A DNA stretch of 61,087 nt from an uncultured Clostridia bacterium (GCA_944388585.1 CALXJI010000008.1:1-61087), one strand, 5' to 3'; positions 38,591 to 46,867 are shown, counted from the stretch's first letter. Program-made: numbers and translations. The notes: generated by a model not told the origin, from the sequence alone.

Positions 38591-39015
38591 CAACTTTAAC
38601 AAAATATATATGATTTGTCTTTATTTTATATACATTATCAGTTATTTTCTTTATATGTTTTACTGGAGTTGTTGTTATACCATCTTCATATACTCCACCA
38701 TAATAATACATTAATCTTTTACACACAAAAGGTTCGTTTTTCTTTGGAACATCTTTTGAAATAGCTAAATATGCATTATTCTTTTTGTTTTTTGAAGATA
38801 ATATTAAATATGTATTTTTAAAATCATTCATTATAAAAATATTAGTTGCCAACCATTTTATACTTTTTTTATCATATAAAATAGTATCTTTGTATCCATT
38901 TATACAATTATTTTCTATATTTAATATAGATACTCCTATTCTACTGCCGATTTAAAAATAATGGTATTTTTGCATCACTAACAGCAAACAATACATTTCT
39001 TTTACTTAAATTCAT
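38577..39015 (-). pseudogene. Hypothetical gene broken by a single-base frameshift
   Basis: A strong AGGAGG site and ATG at 39015 open a frame that stops after 24 codons (MNLSKRNVLFAVSDA...FLNRQ, TAG at 38941). From that point another frame is open to 38577 and lacks a credible start: GSRIGVSILN...KWLATNIFIM...VKVEKDS. Total length is 439 bases, 146 codons plus one base, so removing one base in the TTTTTAAA tract around 38950 restores one protein of about 145 residues. No family recognised. It could be a true pseudogene, a phase-variable tract or a sequencing error. The first reading stops at once in both other frames, so -1 slippage does not rescue it. Confidence 0.75.
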
Positions 39016-39094
39016 AATTATCTCCCTCCTAAAAATTTTTATTTGTTTATATAAATATTATACCATTTAATGATATCATATTTTACATAAAAAA

Positions 39095-39805
39095 TCAAGA
39101 GAGACAGCCCTTTAAAATTTTTACACTTTTTTTATATTCTGGCATATATTTTTCTACTAAATTCCAAAATTCCTTTTGATGATTCATATATTTTAAATGA
39201 CAAAGCTCATGCAAACACACATATCTTATTTCATCTTTACTATACCAAATTATATTTTGATTAATTTTAATTACTTTTTTAGATGAGCAACTTCCCCATA
39301 TACTTTTAAATTTTCTGACTTCAATTTTTGACGGTAAAAGTTTGGTTTTATTTATCATTTCATTCATAATCTTTTTAATATAAAAGATAGCTATTTCCTT
39401 TTGTTTTTGTTCTATCTTTCTTTGTATTATTTTATAATTTACTATATTTATATTTTCTGGAATAATAACATTACATATTTTTTCGTTCATTTCTACTTCA
39501 ATATTTTTAGCTTTATTCATGATGAAATTTACTTGTATTTTATTACCAAGAATATAAATATGTTTATTTTCTAAAATATTAGTATCTCTATTTTCTCTTT
39601 TTTCATACTCTTTTAATTTTTTATATATCCATTCTGATTTTTTATTCACTAATTCTTCTATTTTTTTATCACTAACATATATTGGAGATTTTACTATAAT
39701 TTGTCCACTTTTTATATGTATATATACATTTTTTATTCTATTTTTTATTACCATGTATTTTACGTCAATATCTTTATATTTAAATTCTTTTTGCATACTT
39801 TTCAT
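39095..39805 (-). CDS. YgjP-type zinc metallopeptidase
   Basis: 236 residues of the YgjP/DUF45 (WLM-related) family. The zinc site is HELCH (199-203) with a third His at 209 (MNHQKEFW), preceded by the family hallmark WGSCSSK (170-176). Function in bacteria is not established; related SprT/WLM domains act on DNA-protein crosslinks. Third gene of an operon with a base-hypermodification-like protein and YbaK; eight bases from the previous stop. AAGGTGAATT ribosome site. Confidence 0.9.
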   Translation of the reverse strand: MKSMQKEFKYKDIDVKYMVIKNRIKNVYIHIKSGQIIVKSPIYVSDKKIEELVNKKSEWIYKKLKEYEKRENRDTNILENKHIYILGNKIQVNFIMNKAKNIEVEMNEKICNVIIPENINIVNYKIIQRKIEQKQKEIAIFYIKKIMNEMINKTKLLPSKIEVRKFKSIWGSCSSKKVIKINQNIIWYSKDEIRYVCLHELCHLKYMNHQKEFWNLVEKYMPEYKKSVKILKGCLS

Positions 39806-39813
39806 AATTCACC

Positions 39814-40755
39814 TTATATTTTAGCGTTCCATTTCAAAGGAAGTATATATTCTATTTTATTATTATTCTTAATATATTTCTTTTTTATTTTTATTCTATT
39901 GGATTTTAAATCTGGTCTTCTAACTCTTAAATATTTGTCTAATTCACAAAACAAATTTTGTATATCAATATATTGAAGTTTTCTACCATTTATATACTTA
40001 AACTTTAATTTTAATCTCTCAAATTCAGACTCTTGCACATCATACATATACTTAATTACATCTTCATATGTTGCTCCTTCTAAATTAGAAAAACACTTTT
40101 TTATTCCCCTTATGGCACCAGGACCTGCAACAGTAAATTCATCTTCTCTAAAATTTACTACCTCACTATAATTTATATCTGTAACTAACTGATAAGCCAT
40201 AAAATTGCCAATAAGTGGATATTCTTTTAAAATATTAAACGCTTCTTTCATACTTTTACAATCTATAATTTTATTTTGCATTTTATCTTTTATAAACATC
40301 TGCTCTAATAATGCTAAATGATTTTGATGTTTCATCTCATATCCAAAAGCTTTATTTGCACAAGATATATATGCATCATTATATATTTTATTTCCATTAT
40401 TTTTATATTCTGTTAATAATCTATCGTAAGACTCAAATGAAAAATTGTCTAATACTATATCTTTAAGTTTTTCCATTAAATAATTCCAAGTATCCTCTTT
40501 ATTAAAAATTTTAAATAATATTATTCTAAATATCATATCCTCTTTTGAATATTCTACACCATTATATATAACACTTTTTAATAAAAACTGTGATACTCTA
40601 TCAAGTACTCTATAACAATTACAAAACTTATACTCTTGTAATATTTTATCATCGGTATATGGCATACTCTTTCCATTTAATTTGTTATAAAATACATTCT
40701 GTCTTTCACATGCAAAATACCAATACATATCATATATTTCTTGTCTTTTAATCAT
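39814..40755 (-). CDS. Putative DNA base hypermodification protein (HMUDK helical / thymine pyrophosphorylase-like)
   Basis: 313 residues. The pattern CNCYRVLDRVSQFL (45-58), FKIFNKEDTW (81-90), TDINYS (192-197), VAGPGAIRGIKKCF (209-222) and QYIDIQNLFCELDKY (261-275) matches what I remember of the alpha-glutamyl/putrescinyl thymine pyrophosphorylase clade 3, also called the 5-hmdU DNA kinase helical domain. That family was predicted by comparative genomics to act on hypermodified thymine and to relate to DNA glycosylases. No kinase domain is fused here and no 5-hmU-forming enzyme is nearby. Middle gene of a ybaK-this-ygjP operon with gaps of nine and eight bases. Family assignment is from memory and moderate; activity is unknown. 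Confidence 0.72.
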   Translation of the reverse strand: MIKRQEIYDMYWYFACERQNVFYNKLNGKSMPYTDDKILQEYKFCNCYRVLDRVSQFLLKSVIYNGVEYSKEDMIFRIILFKIFNKEDTWNYLMEKLKDIVLDNFSFESYDRLLTEYKNNGNKIYNDAYISCANKAFGYEMKHQNHLALLEQMFIKDKMQNKIIDCKSMKEAFNILKEYPLIGNFMAYQLVTDINYSEVVNFREDEFTVAGPGAIRGIKKCFSNLEGATYEDVIKYMYDVQESEFERLKLKFKYINGRKLQYIDIQNLFCELDKYLRVRRPDLKSNRIKIKKKYIKNNNKIEYILPLKWNAKI

Positions 40756-40764
40756 ACTTCATCC

Positions 40765-41235
40765 CTACTTTACTATGTCATAAAATTCAGCTCTTATAAT
40801 ATCAGCTAAATCAATTACTCCTACTTCAATTTGATATCCAACTTTTCCTCCACTAACAAACATAGTATTATATTCTTTAGCAGATATATCTATTATGGTT
40901 TTAAAACTTTTTTTCATTCCTATTGGTGAGCAACCACCATGAATATATCCAGTAATAGGTAATAACTCTTTTTGTTTAATCATTTCTACATTCTTTTCTC
41001 TAACACTTCTTGCTGCTTTTTTTAAATCTAATTCTTTATTTACTGGAACTACAAAAACATAATATATTCCACTTCCTGCTCTTGTAACCAAAGTTTTGAA
41101 TACTTTATTTGGATCTTCATTAAGTACATTTACTACTTCCATTCCAGATATAGCACTTGTATCTTTATAATAATAAGACTTATACCATATTTTCTTACTA
41201 TCTAAAATCCTCATAACATTTGTTTTATCTTGCAT
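40765..41235 (-). CDS. ybaK: YbaK/EbsC-type Cys-tRNA(Pro) deacylase
   Basis: Trans-editing enzyme that hydrolyses Cys mischarged on tRNA-Pro. 156 residues with the family marks VFKTLVT, VVPVNKELDLKKAAR (catalytic Lys region), TGYIHGGCSPIGMKK and a GKVGYQIEV end. First gene of the operon; GGTGAT ribosome site. Why it is linked to the two downstream genes is not obvious. Confidence 0.93.
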   Translation of the reverse strand: MQDKTNVMRILDSKKIWYKSYYYKDTSAISGMEVVNVLNEDPNKVFKTLVTRAGSGIYYVFVVPVNKELDLKKAARSVREKNVEMIKQKELLPITGYIHGGCSPIGMKKSFKTIIDISAKEYNTMFVSGGKVGYQIEVGVIDLADIIRAEFYDIVK

Positions 41236-41251
41236 TTATATCACCTTTTTT

Positions 41252-41280
41252 AGTTTATCATAGGATATTTTAAATTTCAA
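41252..41280 (-). promoter_or_regulatory. Promoter of the ybaK operon
   Basis: TTGAAA (41275-41280), 17-bp spacer, TAAACT (41252-41257). Confidence 0.72.
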
Positions 41281-41282
41281 CT

Positions 41283-41315
41283 AAAAAGAAAAATGCACTT
41301 TATTCAAGTGCACTT
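41283..41315 (-). terminator. Terminator after the 347-residue membrane protein gene
   Basis: TGCACTT pairs with AAGTGCA, followed by ATTTTTCTTTTT on the minus strand. Confidence 0.78.
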
Positions 41316-41320
41316 AACTT

Positions 41321-42364
41321 TTATTTAGAAGAGACAAATGCTCTATCTTTTGTTTCTTCACTAACTGTAGAATCTAAAATAGTAAATACTTTTTTTGTAA
41401 CTGAAGGAGATTCAAACAAATTTTTATTATCTTTGAATCTATTATATATAGCTATATTTTTATAATTATCTTTCATATCTATTTTTGTTTCTTCCAAATC
41501 ATCATTATATATGTATATATACTGAGGATCAAAATAAAATCTATCCACTTTGCCTTTTACATAATCTTTATATATATTTTTTATATTTAAATTGTCTATA
41601 AATAAATCTTCAAATTCTATTTCTTTCATATCTTCTAATGAAATATTCAATGTTTTAATATCTTCGTTTATTCTATTTCCATCTATATCTTCATATGTTT
41701 TATATACTACATATGAAAGTGTATTAAAGTTTACACTTAATTTAGTATGAACATCTATAAATAAAGTATTTTCATCACCAAGATAATTCTTATCATAAAA
41801 ATCTACACTTAAAGATTTTAACATTTCATTAATTTTTTCTTGTTTTTCTTTATCTTTTAGTCCACTTATTTGCTTATACTCAACATACGCTTTATCTCCT
41901 TTTATTCCTTCATAATTATTATAGAAATTACCACCCTTTACATGAACAACACTTTCTATTTCTATTGGATAAGCATTATAATTTTCATTAGTACTTGAAA
42001 TACTTAAATTTGATGAATTATCGGTACTACTATTATTATTTTGCGTATTATTTTCATTATCTGTTTGTATAACATTACTATCATCACTATTTTGATCTTT
42101 ATTTGTATCAGATGTATCTCTAAAAACTTTTATCATTACAAGAATTGCTATTATAATAATAATTATTGCTATTATAATTATTACTGTGTTAAAGATATCT
42201 CCACTTTTTTCATCATCTACTTTTTGAATTCTTTTTTCTTCATTATTTTCCCTTATTTGATTTTCATATGAACCGCCTCTTCTTCTATAAGCATCACCTT
42301 GTGGATACTTTTCCTCCACTCTTTTATCTGATAAAAAATTTTCCTCATCATCTTCATATTTCAT
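41321..42364 (-). CDS. Bitopic membrane protein with extracytoplasmic domain
   Basis: 347 residues. A charged cytoplasmic N-terminus of about 57 residues, one very Ile-rich transmembrane helix (about 60-83), an Asn/Ser/Asp-rich linker (about 88-130), and an outer domain of about 210 residues. The repeated pattern of paired strands and a segment KTYEDIDGNRINEDIKTLNISLEDMKEI resembles DUF4163/DUF3298-type domains of anti-sigma factors and PdaC, but I cannot confirm it. GGAGGGGAG ribosome site. Confidence 0.65.
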   Translation of the reverse strand: MKYEDDEENFLSDKRVEEKYPQGDAYRRRGGSYENQIRENNEEKRIQKVDDEKSGDIFNTVIIIIAIIIIIIAILVMIKVFRDTSDTNKDQNSDDSNVIQTDNENNTQNNNSSTDNSSNLSISSTNENYNAYPIEIESVVHVKGGNFYNNYEGIKGDKAYVEYKQISGLKDKEKQEKINEMLKSLSVDFYDKNYLGDENTLFIDVHTKLSVNFNTLSYVVYKTYEDIDGNRINEDIKTLNISLEDMKEIEFEDLFIDNLNIKNIYKDYVKGKVDRFYFDPQYIYIYNDDLEETKIDMKDNYKNIAIYNRFKDNKNLFESPSVTKKVFTILDSTVSEETKDRAFVSSK

Positions 42365-42376
42365 ATAACTCCCCTC

Positions 42377-43291
42377 CTAACTAATATTACTATCTAAAAA
42401 TTTAAATATTTTATCCCAATATTTAATGCCATCTTGATACATCGCTTTTGCATGTGTAGCATTATTTATTACTAGTATATCCTTTTTTGCCTTATATTGA
42501 TTATATAATTCATATACCATAAATGTTGGAACAAAAGTATCCCTATCTCCATGTATAAATAATATTGGTATTTTACTTTTATTAAGCTGAGTTATACATG
42601 ATGCCTCTTTAAAATAATATCCAGATTTTAATTTACAAATAATACTTGATATATATATTACAGGAAATTTAGGTAATTTAAAAATCTTTTTTAACTGATA
42701 ACCCATTTTCTCTTCAACAGACACATATCCACAATCTTCAATTGCACAAACAACATTTTTTAAATTTTCACCTGCACTCATCATAACAGTGGCAGCTCCC
42801 ATTGAAACACCATATAATATTATTTTCTTATTTGGATAGTTGTCATTTATATAATCTACCCATTTTGCAATATCCAGTCTATCGAGCCATCCCATTCCAA
42901 TATATTTTCCTTCACTTTTTCCAGATGCTCTAAGGTCTGGCATTAAAACACTATATCCTTTTGTCTTGATAAATATATCTGCTCTTTGTTCAACATAAAT
43001 AGAATTAGAAGAATATCCATGTATCAAAATAACAAATATATCTGACGAATTATTTACTACAATACTTGCATGAAGTTTTAAATTATCATATGAATGAATA
43101 TATACATCTTGTTTATAGCTCAGCTCAAAATATTCATTGTCTAATTTTTCATCATCTAAATTATTTTTAAAAATTAAACTTTTATTTGTATCATTTCGTA
43201 TAACTATATTAAAAAGTATATATGAAAATATAATAAAAAATATAAAAATTAAAACTACAATACAAGTAATTATGAAAATTACTATATCCAT
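42377..43291 (-). CDS. Membrane-anchored alpha/beta hydrolase
   Basis: 304 residues. An N-terminal helix (about 4-29) anchors an alpha/beta-hydrolase fold with oxyanion region ILIHGYSSNS, nucleophile Ser in GVSMGAA, Asp in IHGDRDTFVP and His in NATHAKAM, so the triad is complete. It resembles YqkD/BEM46-type hydrolases; substrate unknown. It follows the beta-lactamase-fold gene by nine bases. Confidence 0.9.
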   Translation of the reverse strand: MDIVIFIITCIVVLIFIFFIIFSYILFNIVIRNDTNKSLIFKNNLDDEKLDNEYFELSYKQDVYIHSYDNLKLHASIVVNNSSDIFVILIHGYSSNSIYVEQRADIFIKTKGYSVLMPDLRASGKSEGKYIGMGWLDRLDIAKWVDYINDNYPNKKIILYGVSMGAATVMMSAGENLKNVVCAIEDCGYVSVEEKMGYQLKKIFKLPKFPVIYISSIICKLKSGYYFKEASCITQLNKSKIPILFIHGDRDTFVPTFMVYELYNQYKAKKDILVINNATHAKAMYQDGIKYWDKIFKFLDSNIS

Positions 43292-43299
43292 ATCCGCAC

Positions 43300-43932
43300 C
43301 TATATCATTATTTTACATTCAATTTTTCCATCTAATAAAGATTTAAAATTCTTAGCATCTTCTTTTGTTCCAACTATTTTTCCATAATGAATTGGTACAG
43401 CGATAGTAGGCATTATATTATTTACAAGTCTTGCAGCCTCTGCATAATCCATAGTATATGTGCCACCAACAGGAATGAACGCTAAATCACACTTTACATT
43501 TAAATTTTCAGGTGTTATATCTGTGTCTCCTGCAATATATATTCTTTCACAATCTAAATTTAAAATATAACCTACCCAACCATTTTCTTTTGGATGAAAA
43601 GCTTTATTTAAATTGTATGCACTAACAGTTTCAAGCATTAAATCATTTATTTTATATTTTTTATTAGGTTCTACAATCACTATTCTATTTTCTTTAAATC
43701 CAAGCTTTAATACATTTACATATATATCTTCTGTAATTACAATTATTGTGTTTTCATTTTTTACTTTTAAAATATCTTCTGGTGAAAAATGATCATAATG
43801 TGAATGTGTAATACAAATAAAATCAGCATCATTTAACTCTTTTTCTACACAAAATGGATCTATATATATTATTTTATTATCTGCTACAATTCTTATCGCA
43901 CTATGGCATATTACATTAAAACTCTCAATCAT
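43300..43932 (-). CDS. MBL-fold metal-dependent hydrolase (UPF0173-like)
   Basis: 210 residues of the metallo-beta-lactamase fold. Metal ligands appear as THSHYDHFS (HxHxDH), AGDTDI and PIHYG. The short form with an IYIDPF start fits UPF0173/UlaG-like hydrolases of unknown substrate. AAGAGGTG ribosome site; a TATAAT lies upstream near 43965 with a poor -35 box. Confidence 0.88.
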   Translation of the reverse strand: MIESFNVICHSAIRIVADNKIIYIDPFCVEKELNDADFICITHSHYDHFSPEDILKVKNENTIIVITEDIYVNVLKLGFKENRIVIVEPNKKYKINDLMLETVSAYNLNKAFHPKENGWVGYILNLDCERIYIAGDTDITPENLNVKCDLAFIPVGGTYTMDYAEAARLVNNIMPTIAVPIHYGKIVGTKEDAKNFKSLLDGKIECKIMI

Positions 43933-44011
43933 ATTTACACCTCTTTCTATTTTGATTATAGCATAAACATATTAAATTTTTCTACATTGTAATACAATTT
44001 TAATTTATAAG

Positions 44012-44053
44012 AAAAAAGCTCTAAATGAAATAAAACATCTTTCATTTAAAGCT
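44012..44053 (-). terminator. Terminator after the coiled-coil gene pair
   Basis: AGCTTTAAATGAAA pairs with TTTCATTTAGAGCT (one mismatch), followed by T's on the minus strand. Confidence 0.8.
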
Positions 44054-44414
44054 CTCTCAATTTTGCTGCTGAAACTAATTTATAATATCCAGACTTTTTA
44101 TCATTTAACATACTTTCTAACTCATTAATTCTAATATCATAATATTCATCTAGTGATTCTAACTCGTCTTCATCAAGTCCATCTATATAATCTATATTTT
44201 CTTTGATACTATTTTCAATATTTTCTAAATCTTCTAATGTAAGTTCTCTTTTTATTTTTCTTTCTATCTTTTCTTCCTTTAATATTTTAGCCGTTCTATT
44301 ACAATCTTCTTTTATCTCTTCTTGTTTTATTCCAAAGAAATTTTTCAAACTTTTAATTATCTTACTTATTATATTATCATTATTAACAACAAGTAAGCTT
44401 CTTTCTTTTTTCAT
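44046..44414 (-). CDS. Hypothetical acidic helical protein
   Basis: 122 residues, soluble, with alternating acidic and basic stretches (EEIKEDCNRT, KRELTLEDLENIE, DGLDEDELESLDEYY) suggesting helices or coiled coil. No known domain recognised. GGGGTGG ribosome site; second of a two-gene operon. Confidence 0.65.
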   Translation of the reverse strand: MKKERSLLVVNNDNIISKIIKSLKNFFGIKQEEIKEDCNRTAKILKEEKIERKIKRELTLEDLENIENSIKENIDYIDGLDEDELESLDEYYDIRINELESMLNDKKSGYYKLVSAAKLREL

Positions 44415-44432
44415 ATTCCACCCCTACTTATA

Positions 44433-45200
44433 TTATTTAAGCGTAAATTTTTTCATTTTACTGTCAAGCATTTCAATTTGATTCATTAATTCATTAACTC
44501 TTTTTGCTTTTTCTTTTAAAGATACTCTTTTTTGTTTAAATTCATCATATTCAATACCATTTTTACTACAATTATATCTATCTTCCATTTCTATTAAAGT
44601 ATTATTTGTTAGTTTAACTAATGTGTCTTTTAATAAATCAACATTCTTAATTGAGTCTTGTATAATCTTTTCAGCTAATATATTTGAATAATCGCTATAC
44701 ATATTTTCTTCTATCTGTTCAACTATAGAATCAATTGTATTTTGACTATATCTATTTTTTTGTAAATTTTCAACGATATTAGATTTATATTTATCTAAAT
44801 AATTTAATAGAGCATTTTTAATTATATCTTCATCAACTTCTTCATTTAAATTATATTCATATTCTTCGTATGAATACTCCTCATTTTGCTCTAAAGATTC
44901 AAATTTATACGAAATGTTATCTAAAGCATCATATATTTTCCCTTGTAATATATTTTCCAAGTTATCTTTTGTATAAACATTAATACTTTCTTCAAATTTA
45001 TGTAAATTGTCTTCTATTGATTGATATAAAAATTCATTTTTTTTATTTTCAAATATATTATTATTTTGCAAAATGCTTTTACTTATTTTTCTTAACTCAT
45101 CTATTCTTGTAAATTCTAAATCTTTTTGTGCATTTAAAATATCATCAAAAATATTATATGCTTTTTGCTTATATTTTAATTCAAGATCACTTAGCTTCAT
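44433..45200 (-). CDS. Hypothetical coiled-coil protein
   Basis: 255 residues, almost entirely charged and helical, with long heptad-like stretches and no membrane segment. The C-terminal part (KRVSLKEKAKRVNELMNQIEMLDSKMK) is a likely coiled coil. Function unknown. The ATG at 45200 follows GAGGTG; longer readings enter the promoter. First gene of the pair, under a promoter with a perfect hairpin at its -10 box. Confidence 0.65.
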   Translation of the reverse strand: MKLSDLELKYKQKAYNIFDDILNAQKDLEFTRIDELRKISKSILQNNNIFENKKNEFLYQSIEDNLHKFEESINVYTKDNLENILQGKIYDALDNISYKFESLEQNEEYSYEEYEYNLNEEVDEDIIKNALLNYLDKYKSNIVENLQKNRYSQNTIDSIVEQIEENMYSDYSNILAEKIIQDSIKNVDLLKDTLVKLTNNTLIEMEDRYNCSKNGIEYDEFKQKRVSLKEKAKRVNELMNQIEMLDSKMKKFTLK

Positions 45201-45213
45201 TAATAACACCTCT

Positions 45214-45229
45214 ATACACGAAAGTGTAT
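45214..45229. promoter_or_regulatory. Inverted repeat overlapping the -10 box (possible operator)
   Basis: ATACAC-GAAA-GTGTAT, a perfect 6-bp inverted repeat that covers the TACACT -10 box of the downstream promoter. Confidence 0.55.
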
Positions 45230-45251
45230 CACAATTTTATAAAATATTCAA
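45223..45251 (-). promoter_or_regulatory. Promoter of the coiled-coil gene pair
   Basis: TTGAAT (45246-45251), 17-bp spacer, TACACT (45223-45228). Confidence 0.7.
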
Positions 45252-45302
45252 TAATTATATATAGTTTTTCATAAGTAAAAATTAATCACTATATTTTTAT
45301 AC

Positions 45303-45336
45303 ATAAAAATAACCTACAATCTTAAGATTATAGGTT
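45303..45336 (-). terminator. Terminator after the redox operon
   Basis: AACCTATAATCTT pairs with AAGATTGTAGGTT (one G-U), followed by ATTTTTATG on the minus strand. Confidence 0.8.
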
Positions 45337-45343
45337 GTCAATT

Positions 45344-45526
45344 TTATTTTTCTATTGGTATATACAATTTACATTTACAAATTCCTTTCTTTATAAATTC
45401 ATCGCATGGGCAAAGTGTTGTGTTATCTACATTTACTCTGCATGGACAATGTCCATCCTTTTTATATATACCCTCGATTATTTTTTCTACATATTTTTTA
45501 TCTGGATTTAAAATGTATCCTTTCAT
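45344..45526 (-). CDS. Ferredoxin-thioredoxin reductase catalytic-chain-like protein
   Basis: 60 residues. The cysteine pattern CPC (27-29), CPC (39-41), CKC (50-52) matches the FTR catalytic subunit, which uses a 4Fe-4S cluster next to a disulfide to pass ferredoxin electrons to thioredoxin. Spacing from the second CPC to CxC is the canonical eight residues; the first gap is shorter (9 instead of 16) and CHC is CKC. The gene directly follows a thioredoxin gene, which strongly supports this role. Confidence 0.85.
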   Translation of the reverse strand: MKGYILNPDKKYVEKIIEGIYKKDGHCPCRVNVDNTTLCPCDEFIKKGICKCKLYIPIEK

Positions 45527-45547
45527 AAAATTCCCCCTAAAATTAAA

Positions 45548-45862
45548 TTATACATATTCTGCCATTTCTGAAGCTATTTCATTTTCATTATGATATCCTT
45601 CTATTTTTTTCATAACCTTTCCATCTTTAAAAATAAGCATAGTTGGTACTACTTGAATACCATACTTATATGCTAAATCTTGTGCCTCATCTATATCTAC
45701 CTTAGCTATATCAAAATCTGCTCTAGATGATGATATCTTCTCAAGTACTGGTGCAAGCATTTGACATGGACCACACCAAGTAGCAAAAAAGTCTACTAGT
45801 ACTGCTCTTTGAGAATTAATTACTTCTTTTTGAAAGTTTTTTGAATTTACATGTTTTAACAT
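45548..45862 (-). CDS. trxA: Thioredoxin
   Basis: 104-residue thioredoxin with the active site WCGPC (29-33), cis-Pro in VVPTML and normal length. Reduces disulfides in the cytoplasm. Its ATG directly abuts the ArsR stop codon, and GGAGG lies inside the ArsR gene, so the three genes form one unit (regulator, thioredoxin, its probable reductase). Confidence 0.95.
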   Translation of the reverse strand: MLKHVNSKNFQKEVINSQRAVLVDFFATWCGPCQMLAPVLEKISSSRADFDIAKVDIDEAQDLAYKYGIQVVPTMLIFKDGKVMKKIEGYHNENEIASEMAEYV

Positions 45863-46165
45863 TTATATCTCCTCCTTATTATTACATTTATTATTTACTA
45901 AACCAAGTTTTTTTATTATATCACAAATATTCTTATCCTTTAGATAATAATATGTTTCTACACCCTTTTTATATGAGGAAACAATGCCTAAATCTCTTAA
46001 TTTAGATAATTGTTGTGATACAAAAGATTGTGAAGAATTAGAACAACACTGAAGTTCTGTAACTCTTTTTTCTTCACCACCACATAAGTTTACTAAAATA
46101 CATAAACGTACTTCATTTGATAATATCTTAAAAATATTAGACATCTCAGTTATCTTCTGTTTCAT
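45863..46165 (-). CDS. ArsR/SmtB-family regulator
   Basis: 100-residue winged-helix repressor: FKILSNEVRLCILVNL, recognition helix SQSFVSQQLSKLRDLGIV, wing GVETYYYLKD. The ELQCC segment before the recognition helix carries two adjacent Cys, at the place where ArsR-type metal or thiol sensors have their ELxVC(x)C site, so a metal or redox signal is plausible. It should bind the 32-bp palindrome over its own promoter. Confidence 0.9.
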   Translation of the reverse strand: MKQKITEMSNIFKILSNEVRLCILVNLCGGEEKRVTELQCCSNSSQSFVSQQLSKLRDLGIVSSYKKGVETYYYLKDKNICDIIKKLGLVNNKCNNKEEI

Positions 46166-46181
46166 AATTCTTTCTCCCTAT

Positions 46182-46213
46182 ATTAATATATTATAATATA
46201 ATAATATATTAAT
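46182..46213. promoter_or_regulatory. Palindromic operator for the ArsR-like regulator
   Basis: A 32-bp near-perfect palindrome beginning and ending ATTAATATATTA/TAATATATTAAT that fills the -10 box and spacer of the promoter. The geometry suggests autorepression; made only of A and T, so chance symmetry is easier. Confidence 0.65.
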
Positions 46214-46218
46214 GTCAA
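46190..46218 (-). promoter_or_regulatory. Consensus sigma-A promoter of the redox operon
   Basis: TTGACA (46213-46218), 17-bp spacer, TATAAT (46190-46195). Confidence 0.9.
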
Positions 46219-46221
46219 TAT

Positions 46222-46250
46222 AAAAGATAGAATTCCTCTATCTTTTTTAT
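46222..46250. terminator. Terminator after the ferritin-like gene
   Basis: AAAAGATAGA pairs with TCTATCTTTT around ATTCC, with T-rich flanks, between the ferritin-like gene and the redox operon promoter. Confidence 0.7.
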
Positions 46251-46255
46251 ATGCA

Positions 46256-46762
46256 TTATGCATGTGCTTTATGTATTAAATAATTATACTTATTTGCATG
46301 TCTAAGTTCATCAGTTAATATAGACATAATCAAAGTTTGCATTTTGCTTGAAGGCATTGCACCCATTATTTTTCTATATTTTTTAACTGCATCTAATTCA
46401 CCAAACAAGGCATTTTCCAAATCTTGAGCATATGTAGTTTCTTCATTTATCTTATTTTCGTTATTATTTATATCATTAAATACTTCACCTGTTATATTGC
46501 TATATATAAATCTTAAAATTTCATTATGTTTTTTTTCATCATCTCTAATATCTACTATTATATTTTTTGCATTGTCATCTGGTGCTTTTTCAATTAAAGC
46601 GTTATAAAAAAGCTCATCTTGTTTTTCGTCTGCTATAGATTTTCTTATTAGATCTAATGCTTCAGATAATGATATTATTTCTTCATCAACTACTGTTTTT
46701 TCTCTTCTATAATATGGATAACCATACCTTCTATTATATATATTATTATAATCTTGATACAT
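46256..46762 (-). CDS. Ferritin-like diiron protein (rubrerythrin family)
   Basis: 168 residues. After a Tyr/Asn/Arg-rich N-terminus come two helix pairs with the diiron ligands: ADEKQDE and DDEKKHNE (ExxH-like), then FGELDAVKKY and TDELRHANKY. No rubredoxin domain. Likely peroxide or iron handling in an anaerobe. ATG at 46762 has GGAGG at seven bases; the ATG two codons earlier is too close. Confidence 0.85.
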   Translation of the reverse strand: MYQDYNNIYNRRYGYPYYRREKTVVDEEIISLSEALDLIRKSIADEKQDELFYNALIEKAPDDNAKNIIVDIRDDEKKHNEILRFIYSNITGEVFNDINNNENKINEETTYAQDLENALFGELDAVKKYRKIMGAMPSSKMQTLIMSILTDELRHANKYNYLIHKAHA

Positions 46763-46817
46763 ATACATTCCTCCAATACACGATACTATATTATATTAAT
46801 ATATACTTTTTTAGTTA

Positions 46818-46860
46818 CAAAAAAGCACCTAAAATATTATAATTCATATTTTAGATGCTC
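46818..46860 (-). terminator. Terminator after clpB
   Basis: AGCATCTAAAATAT pairs with ATATTTTAGGTGCT with few mismatches, followed by T's on the minus strand. Confidence 0.8.
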
Positions 46861-46867
46861 TATTTTT

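Noticed and set aside
38935..38960. Programmed -1 frameshifting (TTTAAAT slippery heptamer) in the split gene
   Set aside because: The heptamer is in the right phase, but the -1 frame stops after a few codons; a +1 shift is needed, so a one-base insertion is more likely.
46182..46213. Rho-independent terminator between the redox operon and the ferritin-like gene
   Set aside because: The A/T-only palindrome coincides with a consensus promoter, so an operator is more plausible; a separate hairpin at 46222-46250 serves as the terminator.
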